From an uncultured Bacteroidota bacterium (lineage in GTDB: Bacteria; Bacteroidota; Bacteroidia; Chitinophagales; Saprospiraceae): a DNA stretch of 64,000 nucleotides. How positions within the stretch are numbered: position 1 is the stretch's first letter; each line of letters starts with the position of its first letter. Below the pieces are notes generated by a model that saw only the letters and a list, made by a program, of their open reading frames with translations, had not been told where the DNA came from and did no database searches. Positions 53,104 through 61,376 of this stretch are shown here, piece after piece. Location: positions 1 through 64,000 of the forward strand of contig CALMSX010000026.1 in the NCBI GenBank assembly GCA_937872515.1, read 5' to 3'. The position numbers and the translations under genes were made by a program.

Positions 53104-54198
53104 ATGAAAACTTGGGGAATTTTATTTTCCGTTTTATTCACCCTTCCACTGTTGGCCAATCAGCCCATTGAGGAAAAGGTAGAACTCCGAAAAAAAATCA
53201 CAAAGGCCTTTGATGCGCCCGTCAGTAAGACCATATCTGCCTCCAATAGATATGGAAAAATAACCGTGGTTACTTACTCGGGGCAACAAGTCAAATACGA
53301 CATTGAAATCGTAGCCAAAGCATCCTCCCAGGCCAAGGCCCAGAAGGAACTGGACAGGGTCAGCATCATTTTTGAGGATTCACCGGCGGTAGTTTCGGCC
53401 ACCACCGAAATTGAAGACAAGACAGCCTGGTTGACCTGGTCGTGGTCGGGCAATGCAGAGTTGGACATCAAGTACACTGTCTACGTACCGGATGGCCGTA
53501 AATTGGACCTCAACCAAAAGTATGGCAATATTTTGATGCCCGTTTACAATGGTGCCTGTACCCTCGAAACCGCTTACGGCAACATCGAAGCTTCAGACAT
53601 CAATGCCCCCTATGTAGTCAATATCAGGTACGGCAACGGACGATTTGGTTGCATAAAAAGTGGTACCATCAATCTAAAGTATTCAGATATGACGGCCAAT
53701 AGCGTAGAAAAAGCAGAAGTGGATATTAAATATGGCAAGTTGCTTGTGGATAATGCCCATTATCTGAATGTCAATTCCAAATACTCAAACTACAACATTG
53801 GCAATTGCAACACCCTGAGTTTTAGCGGAGGGTATGACCATGTCATTGTAGGGGAATGTGGTAAGCTCAATTATGAAAACAAATATGGTGAGCTCGAAAT
53901 GGGGACCCTCTCCGGCAACGCCAGCATTATAGGTTCCTATCACACTACCAGTATCAGAGAGATTCGTTCCGGTGTAGCCTCTATCCAAATCGAAGGCAGC
54001 TATGGAAATGTCAATCTCAGCTCGCAGGGAGGCTATCAATACATGGTTGAAGGCAAGTATACCTCTGTTAAAAAACCGGGACAGGGTGGTGATGAAGATG
54101 AAGACGAGGATGGCAAAACCCTGGTTAAAGGTTCCAAAAAAGGAGGAGGACCCAAAATTAGCATCATCGGATCTTACAATTCGGTTGTACTAAAATAA
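53104..54198 (+). CDS. Secreted DUF4097-like beta-helix protein
   Basis: This 364-residue protein has a signal peptide (IL FSVLFTLPLLANQ). The body consists of short repeated beta-strand segments with the phrase KYGN/RYGN/KYGK/KYSN/KYGE (NRYGKITV, QKYGNILM, AYGNIEA, IRYGNGRF, IKYGKLLV, NKYGELEM, GSYGNVNL), as in DUF4097/adhesin-like beta-solenoids. A charged loop (DEDEDEDG) and a short C-terminal strand follow. It is probably periplasmic or surface exposed and is the third gene of the sigma locus. In such loci this protein may be the sensor or output of the circuit (inference). A terminator follows. Confidence 0.88.
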   Translation: MKTWGILFSVLFTLPLLANQPIEEKVELRKKITKAFDAPVSKTISASNRYGKITVVTYSGQQVKYDIEIVAKASSQAKAQKELDRVSIIFEDSPAVVSATTEIEDKTAWLTWSWSGNAELDIKYTVYVPDGRKLDLNQKYGNILMPVYNGACTLETAYGNIEASDINAPYVVNIRYGNGRFGCIKSGTINLKYSDMTANSVEKAEVDIKYGKLLVDNAHYLNVNSKYSNYNIGNCNTLSFSGGYDHVIVGECGKLNYENKYGELEMGTLSGNASIIGSYHTTSIREIRSGVASIQIEGSYGNVNLSSQGGYQYMVEGKYTSVKKPGQGGDEDEDEDGKTLVKGSKKGGGPKISIIGSYNSVVLK

Positions 54199-54224
54199 AG
54201 AATACAATTTACTATGTTTCATAA

Positions 54225-54258
54225 GGGCATGCTGATTACCCAATCAGTATGCTTTTAT
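54225..54258 (+). terminator. Terminator of second sigma locus
   Basis: An 11-bp stem GCATGCTGATT / AATCAGTATGC with one G-U and loop ACCC, followed by TTTTATTTTTT. Confidence 0.88.
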
Positions 54259-54327
54259 TTTTTAATTCAAGTGTAAAAGCAAATAGAATTCCGCATAATT
54301 GTTGATCTTTGTTGAAAATCAAAATTT

Positions 54328-55605
54328 ATGCGTTGCTACATCTCCTTCCTCTTACTCTTTGTGGGCGTAATTGTTGGTACTGCCCAGGTGTCTTTGATTC
54401 ATTGTGGAAAATTGATCGATGTTGAAGCGGGTAAGGTCCTTGAAAAAATGACCATTGTGGTCAACGCCAATATCATTGAAAAAGTGGTTTCTGGGTACCA
54501 AACACCCACGGCGGGAGAACAGGTAATTGATCTTAAAACGATGACGGTGATGCCGGGCTGGATGGATATGCACGTGCACATCGAACATGAAAGCGGGCCC
54601 AGGAGATATGAAGAGACCTTTCGGGAAAATGAATCTTATGTGGCGTTGAAAGCTACACAATATTGCCGTAGAACCTTAAACGCAGGATTTACGACTGTCA
54701 GAGACCTGGGTGGTTCAGGGGTGAATGTATCGTTGCGAGAGGCCATTAAAAATGGCTTTATCGACGGTCCCAGGATTTATACTTGTGAAAAATCGATAGC
54801 CACCACGGGAGGACATGGTGATCCTACCAACGGTGTAAGAGACAACCTGAAAGGTGATCCCGGACCCAAAGAAGGAGTAATCAACAGTCCTGAGGAAGCC
54901 GCCAAAGCAGTTCGTCAGCGTTACAAAAATGGAGCGGATTGTATCAAAATAACCAGCACCGGGGGTGTGCTGAGTGTAGCATCTGATGGTTCTGGTCCAC
55001 AATTTACCACAGATGAAGTAGCCGCAGTAGTGAAAGCCGCCAATGACTATGGCTTCGTGACAGCAGCCCATGCCCATGGTGCAGAAGGCATGAAAAGAGC
55101 TGTGTTGGGAGGTATCCACAGCATCGAGCATGGTACCTTTATGGATGAAGAAATCATGAATCTGATGAAAGAAAAAGGTACCTATTATGTGCCCACCATC
55201 GCTGCCGGTAAGTTTGTGGCTGAAAAGGCAAAGATTCCCGGTTTTTACCCTGCCATCATTGTGCCCAAGGCTTTAAAAGTAGGTCCTCAGATCCAAAAGA
55301 CTTTTGAAGCAGCCTATAAGGCAGGGGTTAAAATTGCTTTTGGCACAGACTCTGGGGTGAGCATCCACGGAGAAAATGCAAAAGAGTTTATTTTTATGAC
55401 CGAAGCCGGTATGCCGGCCATGGAGGCCATCAGGGCAGCCACTAAAAATGCGGCCAGCTTATTGCGCATTTACGATAAGGTAGGCAGCCTCACGGCAGGA
55501 AAATGGGCCGACATTATAGCTACACGCGAAGACCCTACCCAAAACATCCAAACTGTTTTAGAGGTGCCCTTTGTGATGAAAGACGGAAAAGTTTTTAAGC
55601 AATAA
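54328..55605 (+). CDS. Secreted amidohydrolase (imidazolonepropionase-like / prolidase-type)
   Basis: This 425-residue protein has a signal peptide (CYISFLLLFVGVIVGTAQ). Amidohydrolase-superfamily metal ligands are visible: MHVHIEHE (His82, His84), a likely carboxylated Lys in DCIKITSTGG, AAHAHG, SIEHGTFMDEE and the final Asp in AFGTDSGVSIHGEN. The wording matches the imidazolonepropionase-related peptidase group, secreted enzymes that cleave N-blocked or proline-containing dipeptides or related amides; the true substrate is unknown. The following gene starts four bases later, implying one transcript. The sequence upstream has a near-consensus box GATCTTTG (54304-54311). Confidence 0.92.
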   Translation: MRCYISFLLLFVGVIVGTAQVSLIHCGKLIDVEAGKVLEKMTIVVNANIIEKVVSGYQTPTAGEQVIDLKTMTVMPGWMDMHVHIEHESGPRRYEETFRENESYVALKATQYCRRTLNAGFTTVRDLGGSGVNVSLREAIKNGFIDGPRIYTCEKSIATTGGHGDPTNGVRDNLKGDPGPKEGVINSPEEAAKAVRQRYKNGADCIKITSTGGVLSVASDGSGPQFTTDEVAAVVKAANDYGFVTAAHAHGAEGMKRAVLGGIHSIEHGTFMDEEIMNLMKEKGTYYVPTIAAGKFVAEKAKIPGFYPAIIVPKALKVGPQIQKTFEAAYKAGVKIAFGTDSGVSIHGENAKEFIFMTEAGMPAMEAIRAATKNAASLLRIYDKVGSLTAGKWADIIATREDPTQNIQTVLEVPFVMKDGKVFKQ

Positions 55606-55609
55606 TTGA

Positions 55610-56944
55610 ATGCCTTCGCTTGCCCCTTTTCGCATCTACGCGGTTTCACTGGTTTTTATTGGGGCACTTTATTTTTTATTGTTTTATGTGGGGCAGCAGG
55701 ATTTTTCTTACATAGTAGTCGGGTATAGTATCTCTTTTCTGGCATCGGCTTTTTTATCCTTTTACTTACCACCTGGTGTACGCATTTCCAGCTTTTTAGT
55801 GGTATTGTCCACCTTAATGGCGGTGTTTTCTTTTCCGGCATTGTCAGACGATGTTTATCGGTTTTTATGGGACGGCCACCTCATTTCAGATGGCATTGAC
55901 CCCCTCAGGTTTACCCCTGCTGAATTACAAGCCGGACTATCATATGAACCTTATACCAGTCTTTATCCTAAGCTCAACTCAAAAAACTACCACACGGTTT
56001 ATCCTCCGGTTGGACAGTTAATTTTTATACTGTCTATTCTGGCGGGAAAATGGGGCCTGCCTGCTGTGGTTGTCATGAAAGCCATTTATGCCACCATTCA
56101 TTTGTTGGGATTGGCAGCCATTACCCAATGCCTGAAAGTGGAGCACCGCAGCCGGGTACTTACTTTTTATGGTTTAAATCCTTTGGTTATCACAGAAGGC
56201 ATAGGCAATCTCCACGCAGAAGTGGTGATGGTGGGTTTTTTGTTTGTGGCTTTTTGGTTGTTTAAAAAAAGTAAAAGCGTTGCGTCCGCTTTGTTTTTTG
56301 CCCTGGCAGTTGCTGCCAAACTTTTGCCCTTAATGTTTTTGCCTTTGCTGTGGAGTTTGAGCAAAGACAAAGGAAAATGGATGGCGTATGTTGTTTTTTT
56401 TATTGGGCTCATTTTTATTCCCTTCTTTTGGATGTATTACGCCGGGGGATTTGTTGACAGCCTGGATCTGTATTTCCGAAAATTTGAATTCAATGCCGGT
56501 CTATACTATGTCTTAAGATGGGTGGGCAGGGCAATAACAGGTTACAATCTCATCCAATGGTTGGGCCCTATGTTGGCTTTGCTGGCGCTGGGTGCTATCC
56601 TAAAGGTGTCTTTGAAATCGCGATGGTTGGTTGTGCGCGGTACTTCTGTGGCAGAGTTGGGCTTCGTTATTGTATTATTATTTCTTTTTTCACTAACAAC
56701 CCTGCATCCATGGTACCTCATCTTACCATTGGCAGTAAGTGCTTTCACCCAATTTCGCTTTTTATGGATTTGGTCTTATCTCATTACCTGGACCTACATT
56801 TTTTATGATGGGGGTCAAAACAGTGAAAATTATGGGGTGATTGTACTGGAATACAGCCTTGTCTTGATACTGATTTGGTGGGAATGGCGGGTCTATAAAA
56901 CAAAAAAGAGCGACCCGGAAACCGAATCACCCTTTTTGATTTGA
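55610..56944 (+). CDS. Polytopic glycosyltransferase (GT-C, DUF2029/GT87-like)
   Basis: This 444-residue protein has about 11-12 membrane segments. The first periplasmic loop holds ALSDDVYRFLWDGHLISDG, and a later loop holds KNYHTVYPPVGQLIFIL. The acidic DD and the YPP motif are typical of GT-C enzymes that use polyprenyl-phosphate sugars, as in the alpha-mannosyltransferase GT87 group. It lies in the inner membrane and would glycosylate a lipid or protein acceptor outside the cytoplasm. It is coupled to the amidohydrolase gene. Only 11 bases separate its stop from the convergent PorT-like gene, and no terminator is visible there. Confidence 0.88.
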   Translation: MPSLAPFRIYAVSLVFIGALYFLLFYVGQQDFSYIVVGYSISFLASAFLSFYLPPGVRISSFLVVLSTLMAVFSFPALSDDVYRFLWDGHLISDGIDPLRFTPAELQAGLSYEPYTSLYPKLNSKNYHTVYPPVGQLIFILSILAGKWGLPAVVVMKAIYATIHLLGLAAITQCLKVEHRSRVLTFYGLNPLVITEGIGNLHAEVVMVGFLFVAFWLFKKSKSVASALFFALAVAAKLLPLMFLPLLWSLSKDKGKWMAYVVFFIGLIFIPFFWMYYAGGFVDSLDLYFRKFEFNAGLYYVLRWVGRAITGYNLIQWLGPMLALLALGAILKVSLKSRWLVVRGTSVAELGFVIVLLFLFSLTTLHPWYLILPLAVSAFTQFRFLWIWSYLITWTYIFYDGGQNSENYGVIVLEYSLVLILIWWEWRVYKTKKSDPETESPFLI

Positions 56945-56955
56945 GAACGGGTAGA

Positions 56956-57591
56956 TTAGAATTTGTAACCTACTCCGATGTTAATTGCATTGTTTTTCCA
57001 AGATTCATCATCAGTTGCATTATTCACCAGATTGGAAAGCCCTAATACATAACGTACATCTACTGAAATGTTTTTATTGATGTTTACGCCTGCACCAAAT
57101 TGAGCACCGAAGTCAGGATTTTTAATTTGTTCTTCATCACTGCCATATTCTGTTTCTTCTGTTTCGCAATCTCCTCCGTCAACGCAGCTTTCCGCTTTTG
57201 CTTTGCCGATTCCCATACCTAAATATGGACCTGCTTCTACAAAGAAGTTTAATTTCTCCATGTCACCAAAACCGTATTTTACCAGGATGGGAACCTGGAT
57301 GTAGTTCATGGTAAAAGTGGATTCAACTTTGCTTCCTAAAAAGTCAAAACTGAATTTGGTGCCTTGTTGGGCAAAGTTGATTTCAGGTTGAATGGTAAGG
57401 CTACCACTTTGGATCTGATAAAACAGACCTGCTGAAAACCCTGGTCTCATTTTAAATTCTCCTTCATCGTCACCACTTACAGACGCATTGGCAAGGTTGG
57501 CGCCAATTCTAACACCAATTTGAGCGTTGGCTGTGGTAAACAGAGCAACAAATCCAGCTGCTACAAAAAATTTTGTGATTAACTTTTTCAT
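56956..57591 (-). CDS. PorT-like outer membrane beta-barrel protein
   Basis: This 211-residue protein has a signal peptide (ITKFFVAAGFVALFTTANAQ) and an 8-stranded barrel pattern: IGVRIGANLANA, GFSAGLFYQIQ, LTIQPEINFAQQG, NYIQVPILVKYGFG, NFFVEAGPYLGMGIG, DFGAQFGAGVNINKNISVDVRYVLG, NAINIGVGYKF with terminal Phe. One loop holds a Cys pair flanked by acidic residues (AESCVDGGDCETEETEYGSDEEQ). It belongs to the outer-membrane-beta-barrel/PorT group; individual functions are mostly unknown. Confidence 0.92.
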   Translation of the reverse strand: MKKLITKFFVAAGFVALFTTANAQIGVRIGANLANASVSGDDEGEFKMRPGFSAGLFYQIQSGSLTIQPEINFAQQGTKFSFDFLGSKVESTFTMNYIQVPILVKYGFGDMEKLNFFVEAGPYLGMGIGKAKAESCVDGGDCETEETEYGSDEEQIKNPDFGAQFGAGVNINKNISVDVRYVLGLSNLVNNATDDESWKNNAINIGVGYKF

Positions 57592-57647
57592 GTCTAGTAT
57601 TTAGATGGTTATTAAATGCAAATATTCGGTAATATGTAGTTCAGTTT

Positions 57648-57676
57648 AAAAAAAACCCCAGTATGACTACCGGGGT
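57648..57676 (-). terminator. Terminator of the metalloprotease gene
   Basis: On the minus strand CCCCGGTAGTCATACTGGGG runs into a T8 tract. The stem is 4+3 bp with one internal mismatch. Confidence 0.65.
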
Positions 57677-57698
57677 AAAATCAAGAGAATTACAAAAC

Positions 57699-60098
57699 TT
57701 ATTCTTTAAAAATCAAAATGTGACTCGATTTGAATTTCAGTGCAATTTTAAATATAAAAATTGAATTTGGCACATTATTAACAAAAATATTGTGAATATT
57801 TTTTTCAGGACTAAATAAAATTTGGTTCTCCTTCCAAATCAACTTACCAGAAATATCGTAAATTTTGATATCTGCTTCCTCATTTTTATTGCCTGAATAT
57901 CGAATGACCAAATAATCTTTTACCGGATTGGGGCCAACGGAAAATTCTTCTAATCCGGGTGTTTGGGTTCCGGAAAACACCACCCTTTTTTCACTGGAAC
58001 AACCATCAGCATCCACAACAATAAAAGTATAGTCTCCTGCAACCGTAGTTTTGTATATACTGTCTTCCAACGGATTGTCAAGTGTATTGACAAAAATTTC
58101 ATAAGGGGGCTGACCTCCGCCAACCTGTAAACTGGCAATATAGCTTTGTGTATTCGCCTCGTATTCCACCAAAACATCCTCAATCAGCAATTCAGGTGGT
58201 CCGGTAATGGTTGTGGTATCCTGCCAGCGGCATTGGTCGCTATCCAGGACAATCAGGGGATAGGTTTTGGCCCCTAAATATGTAAAGATGGGCGACAGGC
58301 TGAAGTGTTGGCCATCAATGGAATAGAAATAAGGAGGCCTGCCACCGTTAGAGGAAAATTGGATCATTCCAGTTTTGTCGCCGAAACAAAGGATATCGGT
58401 TTGGGTAAATCCAGCCTCTAGTAGGGTGGGTTGAACGAGGGTCATGGTATCGAAGGTGGTGCAGCCCTGGGCATCAACTACATCAAATTGATAAAAACCC
58501 GCCTTCAATCCGGAAACAACTGCTGTATTGACAGGACTGCCATTAACAGAAACGTTGACCGGCGCTACGCCACCAGATAGGGTAATAAAAATAGCACCGG
58601 TAGAATCCCCAAAACATCGGATACCTGATACCTTGGTCAGGTTTATTTCTATGGGAAAAGCAGCTGTAACTTCAAAGTTTTGGCTAATGGTGCATCCCAG
58701 GCTGTCGGTTATTACTGCGGTATAGCTTCCCGGAAACAAACTGTCGATGTAAAGGGCTGGATAATAAGAAACATTGTTGATGCTTATATCGTATGCCTGA
58801 TTGTTAAATGAAGTGCCACCGGAAATATAAAACTGTATAGAACCAGCATCACCAAAACACATGGGCTGTTGGAGTTCAAAACTATCAACCTGTATAGCTG
58901 GTGTCTCTGGAATTTGGATGGTTAAGATTACGCTGTCTCCCAGGGCATCTTTGGTCACGAGTTCATAACTGCCGCCGGTAAGCATCGAAAATTCACCTGT
59001 ATTATTGGTCTCTGTTCTTAAAGTATAGGCATAAGGGGCTATACCTCCTGTGGCGCTCACTTTCACAAAGCCGGTTGCCTGTCCAAAACAATTGACACCC
59101 CTAATGGAATCAATAGAAGCCACCAGGGCAGCTGTGTTGCACTGAACTTCTCCAGATGCCATCAAAGAATTTCTGATTCCCATTAAGATGTTGCGCATAT
59201 GGTTGGCTTGCATGGCCGAGAAGGCATTCATACAATTGTCGTCGGTATAGTCCATGTAATTCATAAACATATCCCCGGTATTATCACAGCTTGGACTGGG
59301 ATGGACCGGACATCCATAATTTTCTACATCTTGCAGGGGGGTGTCGCTAAAACCGTCATCGCTGTTGCATCCCGAGCCACGCCAAATATGCTGAAGACCC
59401 AAAAAATGGCCGATCTCATGCGTTGCCGTCCGCCCCAGGTTGTATGGTTCTTCTGCCCCAAAGCCGGGGCCTCCAAAGGCAATGGTATTGACTACCACCC
59501 CATCGAGGGTAGAGTTGGGCAGACCATTGAGCGAAGGGATGTAGGCATAGCCGAGGTCTTCTATCTCTGCTACCCAGATGTTGAGGTATTGGGATCTGGA
59601 CCATCCCGTTACTGCCTTGATGTCAAATTCCTCTTCATCAAAATTGGCTGTGCTGGGGTAGCGGGTAATGCCATCGGTAGGGTTGCCATCCGGATCAAGG
59701 CCGGCCATACAAAACTGAATCATCGGATTGCCGGTAGCAAATACAGGCGGTGTATTAATGGTGTCTACATTTTTGCGGGAAAAATCAAGGTTGATGGCGT
59801 TGATCTGAGAAAGGATCCTGCTTTTTGACAGGTTGGTTCCCTGGCCGACACCATGATTAGGTTGGTGAACAATGATTACATGTACGGGTATATATAGGGT
59901 ATTACCAGAAAGTAAGTGCCTGTTGGCCATTCTTTGTTCAGCCATCCCAGGTTGGAGCAATCTTTCGATTTCTTCTAATAAACCAGGCTGAAGGGAAGAC
60001 ATGCTTTCCATTTTTTCTTCCTGACCACATCTGTGATGGGTTTGGGCCAGTAGGGGGGTCATACAGGCCATCAGGGCCAGGAGCAGGTAGGTTCTCAA
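57699..60098 (-). CDS. Secreted M43-type metalloprotease with SprB-like repeats and T9SS domain
   Basis: This 799-residue protein has a TTG start at 60098 (RTYLLLALMACMTPLLAQ signal peptide). The metzincin zinc motif HEIGHFLGLQH is at residues 227-237, and the Met-turn is in MNYMDYTDDNCMNAFS, as in pappalysin-type (M43) proteases. The propeptide-like N-terminus has IHVIIVHQPNHGVG. The rest has four to five SprB/Ig-like repeats (ASIDSIRGVNCFGQATG, VSGIRCFGDSTGAIFITLSGGVAPV, TQTDILCFGDKTGMIQFSSNGG). The C-terminus is a T9SS type A sorting domain (VGPNPVKDYLVIRY). It should be secreted and degrade extracellular protein. A full consensus promoter lies directly upstream. Confidence 0.93.
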   Translation of the reverse strand: MRTYLLLALMACMTPLLAQTHHRCGQEEKMESMSSLQPGLLEEIERLLQPGMAEQRMANRHLLSGNTLYIPVHVIIVHQPNHGVGQGTNLSKSRILSQINAINLDFSRKNVDTINTPPVFATGNPMIQFCMAGLDPDGNPTDGITRYPSTANFDEEEFDIKAVTGWSRSQYLNIWVAEIEDLGYAYIPSLNGLPNSTLDGVVVNTIAFGGPGFGAEEPYNLGRTATHEIGHFLGLQHIWRGSGCNSDDGFSDTPLQDVENYGCPVHPSPSCDNTGDMFMNYMDYTDDNCMNAFSAMQANHMRNILMGIRNSLMASGEVQCNTAALVASIDSIRGVNCFGQATGFVKVSATGGIAPYAYTLRTETNNTGEFSMLTGGSYELVTKDALGDSVILTIQIPETPAIQVDSFELQQPMCFGDAGSIQFYISGGTSFNNQAYDISINNVSYYPALYIDSLFPGSYTAVITDSLGCTISQNFEVTAAFPIEINLTKVSGIRCFGDSTGAIFITLSGGVAPVNVSVNGSPVNTAVVSGLKAGFYQFDVVDAQGCTTFDTMTLVQPTLLEAGFTQTDILCFGDKTGMIQFSSNGGRPPYFYSIDGQHFSLSPIFTYLGAKTYPLIVLDSDQCRWQDTTTITGPPELLIEDVLVEYEANTQSYIASLQVGGGQPPYEIFVNTLDNPLEDSIYKTTVAGDYTFIVVDADGCSSEKRVVFSGTQTPGLEEFSVGPNPVKDYLVIRYSGNKNEEADIKIYDISGKLIWKENQILFSPEKNIHNIFVNNVPNSIFIFKIALKFKSSHILIFKE

Positions 60099-60122
60099 CT
60101 TAATAACGCTTTACATGTAAGC

Positions 60123-60151
60123 CAAATGTACAACCAATTTGTTGACTACAA
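60123..60151 (-). promoter_or_regulatory. Full Bacteroidota promoter of the metalloprotease gene
   Basis: On the minus strand: TTG (60151-60149), 18-base spacer, TACATTTG (60130-60123). Exact match to TTG-N17-23-TAnnTTTG. The start site is expected about 18 bases before the TTG start codon. Confidence 0.8.
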
Positions 60152-60199
60152 AAGTCCGGTAAACCATGAAATGAGGGTAAAGAAGAATTTTAACAAATT

Positions 60200-60466
60200 T
60201 TATTTCATAATCTGCCCAAAAATAAAGAAGAGTACCAAAGGAATGATGGAAAACCAAAACATTACCCAATAAAATTTTCTTCCAATCTTAGAATTGTCGA
60301 GGCGGTCGGCAATGAGGGAGATGATGAGAACAGCTCCAAAAATCGGGCTTAGTACGGCAGTAAGCAATTTGGCAATGTAAGGTTGAAGTATCCAAAACAC
60401 GGTGAAAAAGATGCCTTCCAAAAGGACCCATTCTACAACCGCCATTTGTTTAATTCTTTCCCACAT
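60200..60466 (-). CDS. Small inner-membrane protein
   Basis: This 88-residue protein has three hydrophobic segments (VVEWVLLEGIFFTVFWIL, AVLSPIFGAVLIISLIA and YWVMFWFSIIPLVLFFIFG) separated by short polar loops; a basic loop follows the second. No family recognised. Its ATG at 60466 follows no clear promoter. It is encoded upstream of the metalloprotease gene on the same strand but separated from it by that gene's own promoter. Confidence 0.7.
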   Translation of the reverse strand: MWERIKQMAVVEWVLLEGIFFTVFWILQPYIAKLLTAVLSPIFGAVLIISLIADRLDNSKIGRKFYWVMFWFSIIPLVLFFIFGQIMK

Positions 60467-60605
60467 GTTTTATTCAGCTAAAAATTATGGATCAAAGGTA
60501 AGATTTAACCACGACAGCCGCCGTCCCTATTCTGCTGCCCTGTGGTTTTTTTCGATAAATTGGGCTTTATAGTGAACCAAAAACAAAAGCGGGTACGTTT
60601 AGCCT

Positions 60606-61070
60606 ATGATGAAAGTTTTGACAACATGGTTAATGGGTGTACTGTTGATGTGCAGTGCCTGTCTTTGTGGGCAAAATCGGGCTCAACTTATAAAAGAGGC
60701 TGATTCCACGTATCAAAGCAATATTTTAAAGTCAAGGATCAATGGAGTTTACATACCCAAAGACCTCGACGATGCTTTTGCGGAATTGGACCGACTTTCT
60801 CCTCCCGAAGCCTTGGATAAGATCAGGGTAGAGGATGAAAATTACATCGCGCAAAAACTTCATTTTGGCCTGGGGCGCTGGATGGCTTACAATTGGAACT
60901 TCGATGAGGGTTCCCGTTTCTCCCATTATTTAAAGGGTCTTGGCTTGTTTTATAGCTCTGAAATGATTGATTTTGTTCTCATTTCATATCACCGTTACCT
61001 CAATAAAAAGCCACAGGACATCGAAGTCAGGGTAAAACAATACATTGAGAAGCGCAAAAAAAAGAGTTGA
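60606..61070 (+). CDS. DUF6794-domain secreted protein
   Basis: This 154-residue protein has a signal peptide (LTTWLMGVLLMCSACLCG; a lipoprotein is possible because Cys residues lie near the cleavage site). The rest matches the DUF6794 pattern: GVYIPKDLDDAFAELDRL, LHFGLGRWMAYNWNFDEGSRFSHYL, ISYHRYLNKKP. The role of this domain is unknown. The gene stands alone, with 139 bases to the divergent small membrane protein and 306 bases to topA. Confidence 0.8.
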   Translation: MMKVLTTWLMGVLLMCSACLCGQNRAQLIKEADSTYQSNILKSRINGVYIPKDLDDAFAELDRLSPPEALDKIRVEDENYIAQKLHFGLGRWMAYNWNFDEGSRFSHYLKGLGLFYSSEMIDFVLISYHRYLNKKPQDIEVRVKQYIEKRKKKS

Positions 61071-61376
61071 TCGGGCTTTCCAGACCTGCCTGTTAAATAC
61101 AAACCACACGATTTCACTGCTTATCGTTTCCCAAGCAAATTAATTTCTGATTTTCATTTACGAAGAGCAGCAAGAAAGCATCTGGGCTGTGCACCAAACC
61201 TATAGTCATTTGGCTACACATCACCTTGGATAAAATCCATAGAATCGGATAATTTAATACCTTTGCCCAACTTTAAATCCGGAATCCCTTACAATTTATA
61301 TAAATTACTATCTTTGTGTGTTTTATATATTTTACAAATGTTTAACGTAAAATTTTAGCCTCCCTAATTTAGCTAA
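61071..61376 (+). promoter_or_regulatory. topA upstream region with two -7 boxes
   Basis: This 306-base region has no gene. It contains TACCTTTG (61258-61265) and TATCTTTG (61309-61316), both exact TAnnTTTG boxes on the plus strand. Neither has a TTG at ideal spacing. Two start sites for topA are plausible. Confidence 0.55.
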
